A stretch of 64,000 nucleotides of DNA from Rehmannia glutinosa (Eukaryota; Streptophyta; Magnoliopsida; Lamiales; Orobanchaceae), in contig CM071935.1 of the NCBI GenBank assembly GCA_016081115.2, positions 27,452,075-27,516,074 of the forward strand, in the 5' to 3' direction. Position numbers and translations under genes: made by a program. A model generated the notes under the pieces. It had not been told where the DNA came from and did no database searches. It saw only the letters and a program-made list of their open reading frames with translations. Position 1 is the first letter of the stretch; the number at the start of each line of letters is the position of its first letter. This document shows positions 34,945-47,591 of the stretch, one piece after another.

Positions 34945-36087
34945 ATGGCATCCACTCATGATTTTGTCAAGCTAGGAAAGCAAATCCACATTGGGTCTAC
35001 TATGGATTTCGATGGTATGGTGAAACAGGGGTCCGACGACACCCTAGTGAAGAAGATTGCTGAGAAATTGGAAACGTCTGGGCTGAAACTGTTTTTGATG
35101 TTAGAGTTTCCGATGACCTATGTGGAAGAGGTCTCACAGTTCTACGTGAACGCTGAGGTTCACGATGAGGGCATCAAGTCCTCTGTTCATGGAAAGGAGT
35201 TCATCATTACAGAACACTGCTTGTTACCGGCAGAAGGAGTGTCGGAAATTCATGAAGCTGAGGTCGACCTGACTGCTGCTTGGAAGGAAGTAGCCAAGCC
35301 CGACTATGCTACAAAAGTGGTCTACACAGCTAACAAGAGGCTGCTGAAAGAGGACTACCACAAATTGCTGGACATCGTTGCCAAATGCATAGACATCAAA
35401 TTTGGCAGCTTTGACCAGTTGTCCAAAGTAAAGTTGATCGTAATGGCTGCGATCATTGAAGAACATAAAGTGAACTGGGCTGAGTTTGTCTACAGCAGAC
35501 TCTGCCAGAATGTTGGGAACAAATCCTTCAAGGAGGATGGAACGTTTGGAGGTCCCCTGGGATATGGCTTGGTGATTGGCCGAATAATGGAAGTAAAGAA
35601 AGTCCCTCTTCGACATGGAAAGGCGTTCCATGTAAACAAGAGGATGTTCCGATCAAACCTCTTTGGCGCACAGAAGAGAGCCTATGCTAAGAGAGCTGAT
35701 ACGAGTGAGGGGAAATCACCGACCACTCAAGATACGATTGTCTCCTCTCCACCAAAGAAGAAAGGCCGCCCATGCAACAAGAAGATAAGAAGCAAGCTAA
35801 GAAAAATGCCCCTGCAAAAAAAAAAAATCTGCTCCTGCCCCTGCAGCCAAGTCACTGCCCCCGCAATAGCAGTGTCTCCCTTTTTCACTGCGAGCGTGGA
35901 GAAGGAATCTCAAATACCTTCTCTGCGTCGTCAAGAAAAGGAGAACGATAAGCCAAGACAACCACTCCTCGAAGAAGACAACAAAGCACGCCTCCCGCCG
36001 CCTGGACTCGAAGAAACCTTATCCGAACCGAAATCCCTCCGGTACAAACAAAAAAAAAGAAAAGAATTTTCAAGCGTTAGAGCTTGA
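34945..36087 (+). CDS. Copia ORF3 (env-position protein), N-terminal part
   Basis: A 380-codon frame from the ATG at 34945 (MASTHDFVKLGKQIHIG) to a TGA at 36085-36087. It begins about 560 bp after the end of pol, where Sireviruses carry a third ORF often called env-like. The first 240 residues look globular (FYVNAEVHDEGIKSSVHGKE, HKLLDIVAKCIDIKFGSFDQ, VKLIVMAAIIEEHKVNWAEF). They are followed by a lysine-rich region from about residue 250 and a proline-rich part. An A-run near 35817-35827 seems to shift the frame, since alanine/proline/lysine-type sequence continues in another frame. I see no signal peptide or membrane segment in this portion, so an envelope role is not supported. Function unknown. 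Confidence 0.65.
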   Translation: MASTHDFVKLGKQIHIGSTMDFDGMVKQGSDDTLVKKIAEKLETSGLKLFLMLEFPMTYVEEVSQFYVNAEVHDEGIKSSVHGKEFIITEHCLLPAEGVSEIHEAEVDLTAAWKEVAKPDYATKVVYTANKRLLKEDYHKLLDIVAKCIDIKFGSFDQLSKVKLIVMAAIIEEHKVNWAEFVYSRLCQNVGNKSFKEDGTFGGPLGYGLVIGRIMEVKKVPLRHGKAFHVNKRMFRSNLFGAQKRAYAKRADTSEGKSPTTQDTIVSSPPKKKGRPCNKKIRSKLRKMPLQKKKICSCPCSQVTAPAIAVSPFFTASVEKESQIPSLRRQEKENDKPRQPLLEEDNKARLPPPGLEETLSEPKSLRYKQKKRKEFSSVRA

Positions 36088-38256
36088 GAAACCGGTTAGT
36101 CGATCCACTCAACCGGAGAAGATACCAAGATCGCTGGAGAAGTAGAGTCTCCGGGCGTGATCGATGAAACGGCCAAGCCTGGCGAGGCCGATCGCGAGGC
36201 AACTCGAAGACCCAGTTGTAGACAGAACAACCGAGGAACAAGGAATGGCCGAGACAACCAATCACCCGTTGACAGGTTGTTTCTCCACCGTAACAGAGGC
36301 TACGAGGATGTTGAGTAGCGAAGTCGCTACCCTTAATCCCCGGAAACGAGGGCCAGCAAGAGAATGATGAAGACGATGTAATCATGTACTCTTCATTGTA
36401 TCCGGACATCCAAAATCGTCCTCATGAGAGTGGAGAAAATGGAAGGCGAGCCTATCCAGTGCGTTTGAAAGACCGAGTTCATTCTTTGAAAAAGAAGAAC
36501 TCTTGAGTTTCTTGAGGTTGACACGATCTACAAGCTCTTAACGAGGATAATTGAATCAATATCTGCCGCAGATTCTAAAAGAAAACGAACGGGTTAAAGT
36601 AGGCCGAGACGCAGAGAGGCACGTGAGAAGGCCAAGATCTCGCCCTCTCACCGGCACCACCGATCATACACACCCTCACCTTGACGTCCTATCGAGTGAT
36701 GAGGATCTGGACCTGTTCTTTGCCACGAAAGAGTTGCAAATGCAGCAAGCAATGCAAGAGTCCGAATCCTACATGAGCAAAGAATGATGGAGGGACCAGG
36801 AGAGTCCTCCAAATCACAAATGAAATAGATCCTATGGGAGTGGTGCGGATATTGCCATCATTGTTGTCGCCACCACTTCCCCACCTCATTCGGAGGAAGG
36901 TGTTAAGGAAATGGCGATGAAATCCGGGATTGTGGGGACCCCGGTCGAGCCAACCCCTAATGAAGGTATCTTACCACCCTTGCCCCAACGGCTGAATACT
37001 CGGTGGGACCAGCCGGGAGTCTAGAGACGAGTGACCCCATTCCAAGTCACTCACCGGTGGTGTGCCGGGGAAACTCCTCCACGCTGCGGCAAGGTCGGAG
37101 GATGCTGCGGTGACTCCACAATGAATTTAGGAGGCGAAGTGGAGAAGGAACAATCACGAGAATACACGCAAGTTGTCACGACGAGGCTCGAGGCGATTGT
37201 GGCCAGATCGCTCACCAAGTGCCAACTCGCTCTGCGAGTAATGACGCGTTGCTGATGTGCAAAGAGAGGCACATGACGGAACGCCCAGGGAGATAACACT
37301 GGGCGATGAAAGTGCAATTCATGGAGTTGAGACTCCAATGGATGCCACCTCGAAAGACCCCAAGACAGTGACACACCGCGAAAGGGATGTCCAGGCCTCG
37401 CGCTGCTTGAGACTGCGGGGAGGTAATGAAGGCCAACGGGAGGTTGAGACTTTCGTGGTAGAGAAACGGAAGCACGAACATCCCTCCCGCTATCATTGAT
37501 CCATCGAGAAAGGAGATAAGTGATCTTCACGATTCCCGGATAATCTGATGTAACCTTTACGGGATCGGAAGGAGACGATGAAGCCGAGTCATCACTGTGG
37601 ATCGATCCCAAAGACTCACCGAGGATGTTCTAACCACGAGTAAGTCGACCTCAAGACTACTCGCCAAACATTCCACTTTGATGATGAGACACCCATGGAA
37701 ATCTCATCATCGTCCGATGATGCTTCTGAAAAGGCCGAGGACCAGTCAACTCATTTGGAAAAACCAAATTGAGACCGACGAAGTGTTGAGACAAATGAGG
37801 CTCGGCAAGTGGGTCGACTTCACAATGACCCACGGTGAAAAATGAAACAGTCCACTGCGCGGACTCCCCAAGCCGCAGCAGTTCGACTCCACAAGGGACT
37901 TCACGAGCACCACTTATCATTGAACAAATTCCAATTGCACGTGATGATTCTTTCATAGAATCATTTCCCTTCTCTCTGGAGGTACCTGACCTCCCTGAAG
38001 AATCAGACAAAGATCGCGAGCGCTTCCACAGACCTGATCTTGTCATTCCATCAGACAACATTGTTCCAGATGACTATAACTTTGACGCTGCTTGGCCGTC
38101 AGCTGAAACAGAGGTAACAGCTGAAGTTCGGGAGGTGTTCAAAGCCTTATTTGCTGAGATTGAACGGATGGAGAGGCACCAGGCCTCACTGGATATGAGG
38201 CTGGATAACAGGGACGCCAACCTTACTGCTGATTGGAGAGGCATAATAGTCAGAAT
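36088..38256 (+). pseudogene. Copia ORF3 middle and C-terminal part, broken
   Basis: ORF3-like sequence continues after 36087 in shifting frames: MKRPSLARPIARQLEDPVVD near 36164, and IDEDLDLFF-like acidic stretches near 36700. A longer frame starts at 37835: RAPLIIEQIPIARDDSFIES, VREVFKALFAEIERMERHQA, SLDMRLDNRDANLTADWRGI, the last part coiled-coil-like. Stops are frequent between 36360 and 37830. The C-terminal frame does not end in ORF3 but runs across the junction into chromovirus integrase at about 38257 and stops at 38347. Confidence 0.55.
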
Positions 38257-39258
38257 CCGACTCACGAAATCTGCACACTTTTTACCCATCAGGAAAACTG
38301 ATAGCTTGCAGAAACTTGCACAGACTTATATCCGAGAAATTATTTGACTACATGGAGTGCCAGTCGACATAGTATCCGACAGAGACCCGAGGTTTGTCTC
38401 CAGATTTTGGAAGTGCTTGCACGAGGAATTGGGTACCTCGCTAAGTTTCAAAGACAACAAAGACATCCACAAACCGATGGACCGATCCGAGTGAACAATT
38501 CAAACCCTTGAAGATATGCTGCGAGCCTGCACATTGGATTTCCAAGGAAGTTGGGATTCGCACTTACCATTAGCCGAGTTCGCCTACAATAACAGTTATC
38601 AGGCATTGCGATGGCACCCTACGAGGCATTATATGGGCGAAAATGTAGATCCTCACTGCACTGGGAGATTGATGACCAATGGACTCCAAAAGAGAAACGA
38701 AAGTCGCCCTCGATTCCAAAGGTCGACTTAGTTCAGGAGGCCATGGAGAAGGTCAAGCTGATCAAGGAGCGGATTCGCACAGCTCAGAGCCGCCAAAAGA
38801 GTTACGCGGACAAGAGAAGAAAGGATTTGGAATTTGAAGTCGGAGATGAAGTATTTCTCAGACTCTCACCACGGAAAGGATTGATCAATCCAAAGAAAGG
38901 AGGCAAGTTGAGTCCGAGATATGTTGGACCTTACAAGATTTTATAGAGGATTGGGAAGTTAGCCTACCGACTCGAGTTACCAGCACCATATGCGGGAATA
39001 CATGATGTATTCTACGTGTCGAGACTGAAGAAGTATCAACCAGATCCCGAACACATCATCACTCATGATACTCCTCCTCTAATGGAAAATCTATCCTACA
39101 CCGAGAGGCCAATCCAGATCATTGGTCAGCAGATACGACAGTTGCGTAAGAGAGAAATTCCGATGGTTAAAGTTGTGTGGCAGAACCACAACTGAGATGA
39201 AGACGCAACGTGGGAGATGGAAGAGGACATGAGGAATCGATATCCAGAACTATTCTGA
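38257..39258 (+). pseudogene. Chromovirus integrase 3' part and chromodomain (element D)
   Basis: Plus-strand integrase remnant starting abruptly at RLTKSAHFLPIRKTDSLQKL, then LHGVPVDIVSDRDPRFVSRF and the C-terminal blocks GDEVFLRLSPRKG and GKLAYRLELPAPYAG. The chromodomain follows, with EIPMVKVVWQNHN and EDATWEMEEDMRNRYPELF, ending with TGA at 39256. Defects: TGA at 38346, frame changes in 38440-38620, TAG at 38944 where the family has glutamine (ILQRIG), and a TGA within the chromodomain near 39193. Everything upstream of the core is missing and replaced by copia ORF3. Confidence 0.9.
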
Positions 39259-39284
39259 AGAGAATTTGGGGACCAAATTCTTTT

Positions 39285-39297
39285 AAGGAGGGGAGGA
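39285..39297 (+). other. Polypurine tract of element D
   Basis: AAGGAGGGGAGGA immediately before the LTR; the same tract as in elements C and E. Confidence 0.85.
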
Positions 39298-42200
39298 TGT
39301 GAAGCCCCGATTTTTCCGAACATATAACTGATCCTTTTGTCGTCCATGTAATTGATCGACTATTTTATCGCGTCACTTTGACGGGTAATTATTAATAATA
39401 TATATATATATATATATATATATTGTATATTATTTCATTTTATTTAATTACTTGTGATCATGATCTTTATTAATTCTATTTCACATTTATGATCACTTGA
39501 TTGATCATTATTACTATTTTCGTATTTATTAGTCACCTTAGAATTTTAAGAGACTATTTATTTTAGAGACTTTTACCTTATAGAATTAAGATTTTGATTT
39601 AGATTAAGTGATCATGAGACTTATAAGTGATCAAGGAAATCACTAATTATTTTGGAGATTGATATATTTCATCTATTATCATCAAATTTGGGACAAAAAA
39701 AATATATGGAATTACCATAATACCCTTATAATGGAAGGCCATGGTGATGATTTTGGAGTAAAAATATCATCCAACTCTTGTACACTTACATCTTATATTA
39801 GTCATCTTGTGTATAATTATACCATTAATTCAAACATTATACACATCATCTCATGCATTAATTCTTTAATACTATTTTTCCCAACATGTTGGAGTCTTCC
39901 CAACATTCCTTCTCTTCCCATACCTTGCCCATACCTTTGACCACCCTTTTGTCTCCATGCAAGAGACAAATTACAAGACACAAATTAAACAAAAAAATTT
40001 CTCCCCCTCCCTCCATAGTGGACGGCCATTATGGCCAAAAATGAACAAATTTTGTTCATTTTATCCAACACATCTTAATTTCTAAACTAATTCTCCTCCT
40101 TCTCTCTAACCTCTCTCTAAAATTCATTCATATCTTCAAATTTTCAAACAAAATTCATTCATATCTTCAAACCTTCAAACACCAACTCTTCACATCTTCA
40201 AATCTTCAACATAAGTTCTTCATATCTTCAAGTACCCTTCTTCACATCTTCAAATATTCAAACCCAAGTCCTTCACATCTTCAAACCCATCTTCATAACT
40301 CCAAGAACATCTTCTTCCTAACATCAAACATACTTTCTTTCTTCAAACATCTAAACCAAAAGAAACAATCTTACCACTAAAACTCAAAAATTCGAACACC
40401 CCCTTTTCTCAAGGTAAGAAATTCCACTCCTCAATTCAACTTAAATTCTTTCTACTCATCACCTTCTTCTTTTAACTTAAGTTTATGTTTTGGATTTTAA
40501 GGTACTTATAAGACCACTTGGAGACATGCATGCATGGTGGTGAAACTTGAAGACTTGAAGAAGAACTAGTAGAGAAATTTGGACTACAAGGTAAGAATTG
40601 GACACTAGAGCCCTTCCTTCTTCTTCTCCCTATTATTTTCAAATTTTAACACCCCTTTTTCATTTTTGAGAAATTGGGGCTGACCTTAGGTGATTTTGGA
40701 GTTGAACCAAAATTTTCAAATTTGAAGCTTCAACTAGTCTCCAATCACCTACTACACAAGGTAAAATGTAGTCTTTCCAATTTCCTTATCTCCTTCTTTT
40801 TCTCCTTAATTTTTCTCTCATTTTTCTAACTCCAAATTTTTGATATTTCTTGACTTAGGGGCTGACCTAAGTGACCTCATCCAAAAATTGTGAAATTTAT
40901 CCTTTTATTTCACAATTTTCCAATTTTAAGGTGGGTGGAAAAATACTTTCCAACTTATAGGTGTTTTTATTTAAAATGCATGTAGAATTTTGATCATGAG
41001 CCCTTGAGATATATAATCTATATATTGCATGTCAATTTTATGTATCAAATCATGAAAATTCTCAAGAGTTGCTCAAAATTGCTATTTATTGAATTTTTGG
41101 TGCATGCATGTACAATTTAATGTTCTATTTGATGGATTCTTGTATGTATTGGACATGCATGTGTATGATCTTTGAAATCCATATTTTGGATGACTTATAA
41201 CCTGGAAAAGTCGAGCATAATTGATTAAATTTCAATTTTGGACTTAAAAATGCAAAAATAGAAAGTTGGTGGACTAAATTGCAAGAAAATGAAAGTTAAA
41301 GGACCCCTCTATAAATTTCGATTTTTGGTATTGTACTCAGGTTCAAAAATGACTTTTGGACATTTTAATAAATTTTTAAGAGTTTTAAGATAAATAAAAA
41401 TCAACCTTTAAAAGCCCAAGGACGAATTTGTAAAATTTTGAAAGTTTAAGGGCTACTTTGCAAATTTTGAAACTGTACCAGACCTTAACTTTAAATTTTG
41501 AAATTGTTACTCTTAAGGTACTGGAAATGACATATTTTAAATGTATTCCAAAAAACCCAAGTGTTTAGAGCTTGGAAAGTAATTTTACTAAAATTGAGGG
41601 ACTAAAGTGTAAAAGATTAAACTTGAGGACCCAAATGAAATTTCCAGGACTTATGCAGCCCATGCACCTGGAAATACTAAATTAACTATAACTTAATTAT
41701 ATTTTGGACACAAGGTTCAAATTTCATAACAATTGGACCCCTAAAAGCCTCAAAGGCAATTATTTCAAAATGGGACAAAAATGATATTTTCAAAAGTTAA
41801 AGGACCTACACTTATTTCTTTTAAACACTGCTTTTGTCTCAATATCCCACTAACCTTAGTGACATTTTCCAACTAGAATCACATTAAAATCCCTTCCGGT
41901 TTGTGAGTTCCGATTATTTTAACTTAAGGCCCGAAATGACAATTTTAACAAATTTCGGGTCAATGTGAGAATTTTATAAAAACTCAATCTCAAAACTATA
42001 AAAATCTGAATCTCTGAACAATTTGGAGAATTTAGGAACTGACCTCATAATTTTTCAAGGTCGGTATATTTATTTATTCAATTTTTAACCCCAAAAGTTT
42101 TGGTTTTTACAAAACGGGGCTAACTTGTAATTTTTCTTTTATAAAGGACCTAACTCAAATCATTTTCCCTTTTACTAAAATATCCCTGGACCCTCTGACT

Positions 42201-43620
42201 TGGAGATTTAACTAAAGTATTTTATTTTCTCAAAACCCCTTGACCTATTGGACCGATTCGACCGATTAATACCCGATCGCGAGGCGACTTCCTCGTCTTG
42301 CGGTTTTGAATCTATAACGGGACTTATGTTCCACCTAATCTTTCAAGATATCGAAGATTGCTTATCCTTCCGATAATCATCTTCATCCAAATAACTCCAC
42401 CAACGCCATATTGCTACTCGTTAATTTCAAAAATTTCTGAATCGCTTCCTCAATCAATAATACTCATTGCGCCTGGTTGACTGCCTGTACTTGTATTTAC
42501 TTTCCTGCCTGAGTCAACTTGGTGTGTCGAGCTCACAATCAGAATGGATATGTCGGGGATGGAACCGGGCAGCTCGGCTGCTATTCCACTCTTCCGACCC
42601 CATCATCCTAATCCCACAACTGAGGGACGGAGTGTCCAAGGGAAGCGGGTCGTAGTACTTGAGGTATAATCATGATTATGACAGATCCGAGCCTTGCAAG
42701 CTCCATTGTGGATTTTGTCTTTGCCTATGGAGCGATAAGGTGACAGGTCTTGGACCATCTTGCTCGGGGAGTTACAAGGAAGAACGAAGGAATCGCTGTC
42801 TGATCCACATGATTCCGGAGTTATCGGACCCATTTGGTTGGCGCTACAAATCCGTATGCTACCGCTACTTATTTTGCATTGGTTGGCGCTACAAATCCGT
42901 ACGCAACCATTATCTGCCTTAAATGGGATTGGCGTTACATTTCCATACACAATCCTACCTGTCTTGACTGGATCACATAGTGCCTGTGTGACCATGAACT
43001 GTTTTCTTGAACTGTATAAGTATATTACTTAAATATATTTATCACGACGCTTGTGGACTGTGTGTGAATTCATGCATCATACTCACGCATTTTCATATAA
43101 CGGTTTTCTCGCATTAACTGTATATCGCCACACTTGCACACGATCACCCCATGCACTGAGATTTCTGTCTCATCCCCACCTGTTTTCTAACCTTTAGATG
43201 AGGACTTCGTTGAAGATCTGAACCGGCCTTGATTGAGCCCTTGTACTCCGCTTGTTGGATTTACTACTTCTTGTTGTTATTGATGGACTCATTTCTTTTG
43301 TTTGCTGTTGGACTTACTACTTCTTCTTGTTGTTGTTGGACTCGTTTCTTGTGTATGTTGTTGGACTCTTTTATTTCTTTTCATTCCAGTTTGTAACTAA
43401 AGGGCGTAGGACCCTTTGACTTTTAAGTTGTTATCTTTAGATCATTTCGGGGATGCAATTTGGATTATGGATATTGTGGACTGTAAGTTGTAACGTGTTT
43501 CTTTTTTTCCGCTGTTATTTGACTCTGTTCCATTGGGGTTTCGTTGATATTTGTCTAGACTGTTTGGGTTACTTGTATTTAAGTTGTGGAGCGTCGTCGC
43601 GTCCCGTTTGGGGCGTGACA
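39298..43620 (+). mobile_element. 3' LTR of chromovirus element D
   Basis: A 4323-bp LTR, TGTGAAGCCCCG to GGGGCGTGACA, in plus orientation, the opposite of A, B, C and E. It has a (TA)n run near 39402-39424, a reversed GAAGAT minisatellite near 40115-40330 and the hairpin cluster at 42836-42955. The 5' LTR of this element is absent. The right flank begins aattt, one presumed copy of the target duplication. Confidence 0.92.
42836..42955 (+). repeat. Hairpin cluster in LTR of element D
   Basis: Three inverted repeats in sense orientation: GGTTGGCGC...TGCTACC (decayed), GGTTGGCGC...CGCAACC, and GGATTGGCGT...CACAATCC. They match the units in the minus-strand LTRs. A further short inverted repeat, tcacatagtgcctgtgtga, follows at about 42964. 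Confidence 0.7.
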
Positions 43621-44944
43621 AATTTAGTCCATTTCTTCATAATTATTTAGAATTGTATTTGAGTTGATTACATTCAATTAAAAAATATTTATTCTAATTA
43701 TATCTCAATTTACACATAGGAATAACTTTCAAAAATAAAATTGCATCTGAATTTACTACTACAACCTTGAAAAAAAAGTATGACACCAATATTCACACTT
43801 ATTAAGGATCTAAACATGTTTAAAACACAATGGGAGATGGAGTTGTACCTTGTGCGATTTTATGAAAAATCAGCATTCGAAGATTGAACTAATATATAGT
43901 CTTGAATGTATTTTTCTTGATTCTGAAATATAACATTTTTTTGACGTCGCCAATAAAAAAATATTAAATAGTATTTCCAATATTATTTGATTTATAATGT
44001 TGGGAGATAAAATTAATAGAATTATCAAAAATAAAAATAAAAACATGCCATATTATAAAACAGGGGCATCACAGATATACAGTTGACCGTGCATTGCACG
44101 GGGTCTCATTTAGTATAATTGAACGATTCTTGATAGAAAATTTTGTAGATAAGGAGCAATTTTATAAATTTTACACAAATGACATGATTTTGACTAACAA
44201 AACAATAACACCAACAATTCTACATTCTTACAATGAAAATCTCATTCCAAAAATACCCTTCATTTTAAATTATGTTGTAACCACTACTACAATATTATTA
44301 TCCAAGGATCGGATTGAATTGTAAAGGTAAACTAAATTATTTTTTCTCTTTTGAAGGAAGGTTGTTTGTTTTTTTAAATTCTCATATAAAACTTTTTTAA
44401 AAATATTAAATATGATATGGAGGAAGTAGAGTTTAAATTATTTTTGCACGATTTGTCATGTCCCTTTATTACATAATAGGAGTAGTTTATTTTGGAAAAT
44501 CCAAAAGGGTAAATAGTCTAAATATACTTAAATTTTATTTCCCAAAGAAAAGCCAACAAACATTGGGCATTTTTATAATAATTTTCTGTGTGCAACTCTT
44601 GCGGGGGCCAAAGTTGGAATTATATATGCACCAATTTGTATAACACGAAAAATTAACCAATACAATTTTTTGGTTAAGATATTTAGCCAATAATATTTAT
44701 ACACTTAATTCAAAATAAATACTTATGCACTATATTAACATTTTTCTATGGTCCGTTTGCAAGTAGGATGTCAAATCTCTACCTATGTAATGCAACAAAT
44801 TATAAATTTACATAAAATGTTAGATTAAAGGGACGAATTTCTTCTTTTTATTCCAGTAATATGTTAAAAATCAACTTCAAGTTTTTTTCTTCTCATTTAA
44901 TTAATATTTCGCATCAATTTTGAGTAAATTGAAATCTAATAATT
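43621..44944. other. AT-rich region between LTR D and the tandem array
   Basis: No gene is recognised. A 76-codon frame at 44094-44324 has no recognisable motif. A hairpin followed by TTAGT near 44085-44113 resembles a Helitron 3' end and is listed separately. The rest (44330-44944) is AT-rich unique-looking DNA. Confidence 0.5.
44085..44113 (+). mobile_element. Possible Helitron 3' terminus
   Basis: The sequence accgtgcattgcacgg forms a short GC-rich hairpin, followed about 9 bases later by tttagta. Helitron 3' ends have a hairpin 10-12 bases before CTRR and a T of the target; here the tetramer would be TTAG with one mismatch. No 5' end, helicase or Rep is visible, and LTR D may have cut the element. 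Confidence 0.35.
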
Positions 44945-47591
44945 TACACTTTTCATGCACATACAATTTTCTTTACTTAGATAGATAGTGACACGTGTTA
45001 GAAATAAAGTCAAAGTCGAAATACGCTTCCACGAACTCAATTAATTCCAAGGAAAATCGAATTTATAGATCAATTAACGAAATATACCACATTTAAGTAA
45101 TTATTTGAATCGATGAATTTACTGGTAAATCTTTGGAAGATTTATTTTTCTAAATATAGGTAATTCGATGAAGTTTTATGTTGTCCTAATACGTTTAAAA
45201 AAGTATATCAATTAAATGAATAGCGCAATCTTATTTTTTCTTTTGAGTTGTATCGAATTCATACATGAATATTCTTTTCTAATTAATTCAAAAATCTAGC
45301 TAAAATATATTATAATAAATTGCGTTAATTAACCTCGATTTACTTTCTACTTTTCACAATAAATTTAGACAATTGAAATCTAATAGTTTATTTATAAAAT
45401 ACGTGATAGCTACTCGTCATTTTCCATCGCCTCCGTTAACCCCTTTTCTTTCCCTCCCTTAGTCTTTCTTCTGAAAGAATTAGCCCATCACATTTTCTCA
45501 TCTCGTTCTCAAAAGCTCTCATATCTATCGTTTTTCCGCAAAGACTCGCTTAATTCAAAAATTGATACTAGTATATCTTGGAATAACGATATTAAGCATA
45601 TTGTTCCAATGTTTACCAGTCACATCGACAAGCTTGTTTAATCTAACAACGTAATTTTTGTTAGAATTGTTCTCTGCTATTATAAGGAAAGAAGGTACGA
45701 AAATAATTCGCTTGCGCTGATTTCACATGGTGTGGATTATTTTGTTTACCAGCAACTAGTTATTTGAGAAATTGGAACTATAATTATATAATTTTTTTGT
45801 TTTTTTTTGGAATTATAATTTTCACTTTTCATGCACATACAACATGCATGCTTTACTTAGATAGATAGTGACATGTGTTAGCAATAATGTCAAAGTACGA
45901 CACACGTTTCTACGAACTCATTTATTTATAAGGAAAATCAAATTTATTGATCAATTAACGAAATATGCAACATTTAAATAATTATTTGAATCGATGAATT
46001 TACTGGTAAATCTTTGAAGATTTATCTTTCTAATATGGATAATTCGATTAACTTTTGTGTTGAACTAATACGTTTAAAGAAGTATATCAAATTAATGTAT
46101 GGCGCAATCTTATTTTTTTCTTTTGAGTTGTATCGAATTCATACATGAATATTTATTTTCTAATTAATTCGAAAATCTAGCTAAAATATATTATAATAAA
46201 TTGTGTTAATTAACCTCAATTTAGTACTTTCTACTTTTCACAATAAACTTAGACAATTGAAATTTAATAGTTTATTTATAAAATGTGTGATAGTTACTCG
46301 TCATTTTCCACCGCCTCCGGTTACCCCTTTCCTTTCCCTCCCTTAGTCTTTCTTCTGAAAGAATTAACCCATCACATTATCTCATCATGTTCTCAAAAGC
46401 TCTCATATCTATCGGTTGCCGCAAGGACTCGCTTAATTCCAAAATTGATTCTAGTATATCTTGGAATAACGCTAATAAGCATATTGTTCCAATGTTTACC
46501 AGTCGCATCGACAAGCTTGTTTAATCTAACAACGTAGTCTTCGTTAGAATTGTTCTCTGCTATTATAAGGAAAGAAGGTATGAAAATAATTCGCTTTTGT
46601 TGATTTCACATGGTATGGATTATTTTGTTTATCGCCAACTAGTTATTTGAGAAATTGGAACTATAATTATATAAATATTTTTTGTTATTTTTTGGAATTA
46701 TGATTTTCACTTTTCATGCACATACAACTTGCATGTTTTACTTAGATAGATAGTGACACGTGTTAGAAATAATGTCAAAGTACGACACACGTTTCTATGA
46801 ACTCATTTATTTATAAGGAAAATCAAATGTATTGAATAATTAACGAAATATGCCACATTTAAATAATTATTTGAAAAGATGAATTTACTGGTAAATCTTT
46901 GAAGATTTATTTTTCTAATATGGATAATTCGATTAACTTTTGTGTTGACCTAATACGTGTAAAGAAATATATCAAATTAATGTATGGCGCAATCTTATTT
47001 TTTCTTTTGAGTTGTATCGAATGCATACATGAATATTTCTTTTCTAATTAATTCGAAAATCTAGCTAAAACATAATATAATAAATTCTCGTTAATTAAAC
47101 TCGATTTAGAACTTTCTACTTTTCACAATAAATTTAGACAATTGAAATCTAATAGTTTATTTATAAATGCGTGAGAGCTACTCGTCATTTTCCATCGTCT
47201 CCGGTAACCCTTTCCTTTCCCTCCCTTAGTCTTTCTTCTGAAAGAATTAGCCAATCACATTTTCTCATCATGTTCTCAAAATCTCTCATATCTATCGCTT
47301 TGCTGCAAGGACTCGCTTAATTCAAAAATTGATACTACTATATCTTGGAATAACGCTATTAAGCATATTGTTCCAATGTTTACCAGTCCCATCGACAAGC
47401 TTGTTTAATCTAACAACGTAGTTTTTGTTAGAATCGTTCTCTGCTATTATACGGAAAGAAGGTACGAAAATAATTCGCTTGTGTTGATTTCAAATGGTAT
47501 GGATTATTTTGTTTATCAGCAACTAGTTATTTGAGAAATTGGAACTATAATTATATAAATATTTTTTGTTATTTTTTGGAATTATGATTTT

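Larger units (their letters stand above)
27778..38256 (+). mobile_element. Sirevirus-like Ty1/copia element, 3' truncated
   Basis: Plus-strand copia element: 5' LTR, PBS, gag with a C-terminal coiled coil, protease, an integrase remnant, RT and RNase H in copia order (IN before RT), a ~550-bp spacer, then a third ORF. A third ORF after pol and a coiled coil in gag fit the Sirevirus (Maximus/SIRE) lineage. No 3' LTR is found; the element ends at about 38256 where chromovirus integrase begins. It sits in the leader of element C. Confidence 0.85.

Noticed and set aside
35224..35631. Minus-strand 135-codon frame opposite copia ORF3
   Set aside because: Antisense to a longer, better supported frame.
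42130..42150. TATAAAGG as TATA box of the chromovirus LTR
   Set aside because: Present in LTRs A, D and E but not kept in LTRs C and B, where the same place reads ttgttaaaa.
44094..44324. 76-codon frame right of LTR D
   Set aside because: No motif, AT-rich, no sign of conservation elsewhere in the window.
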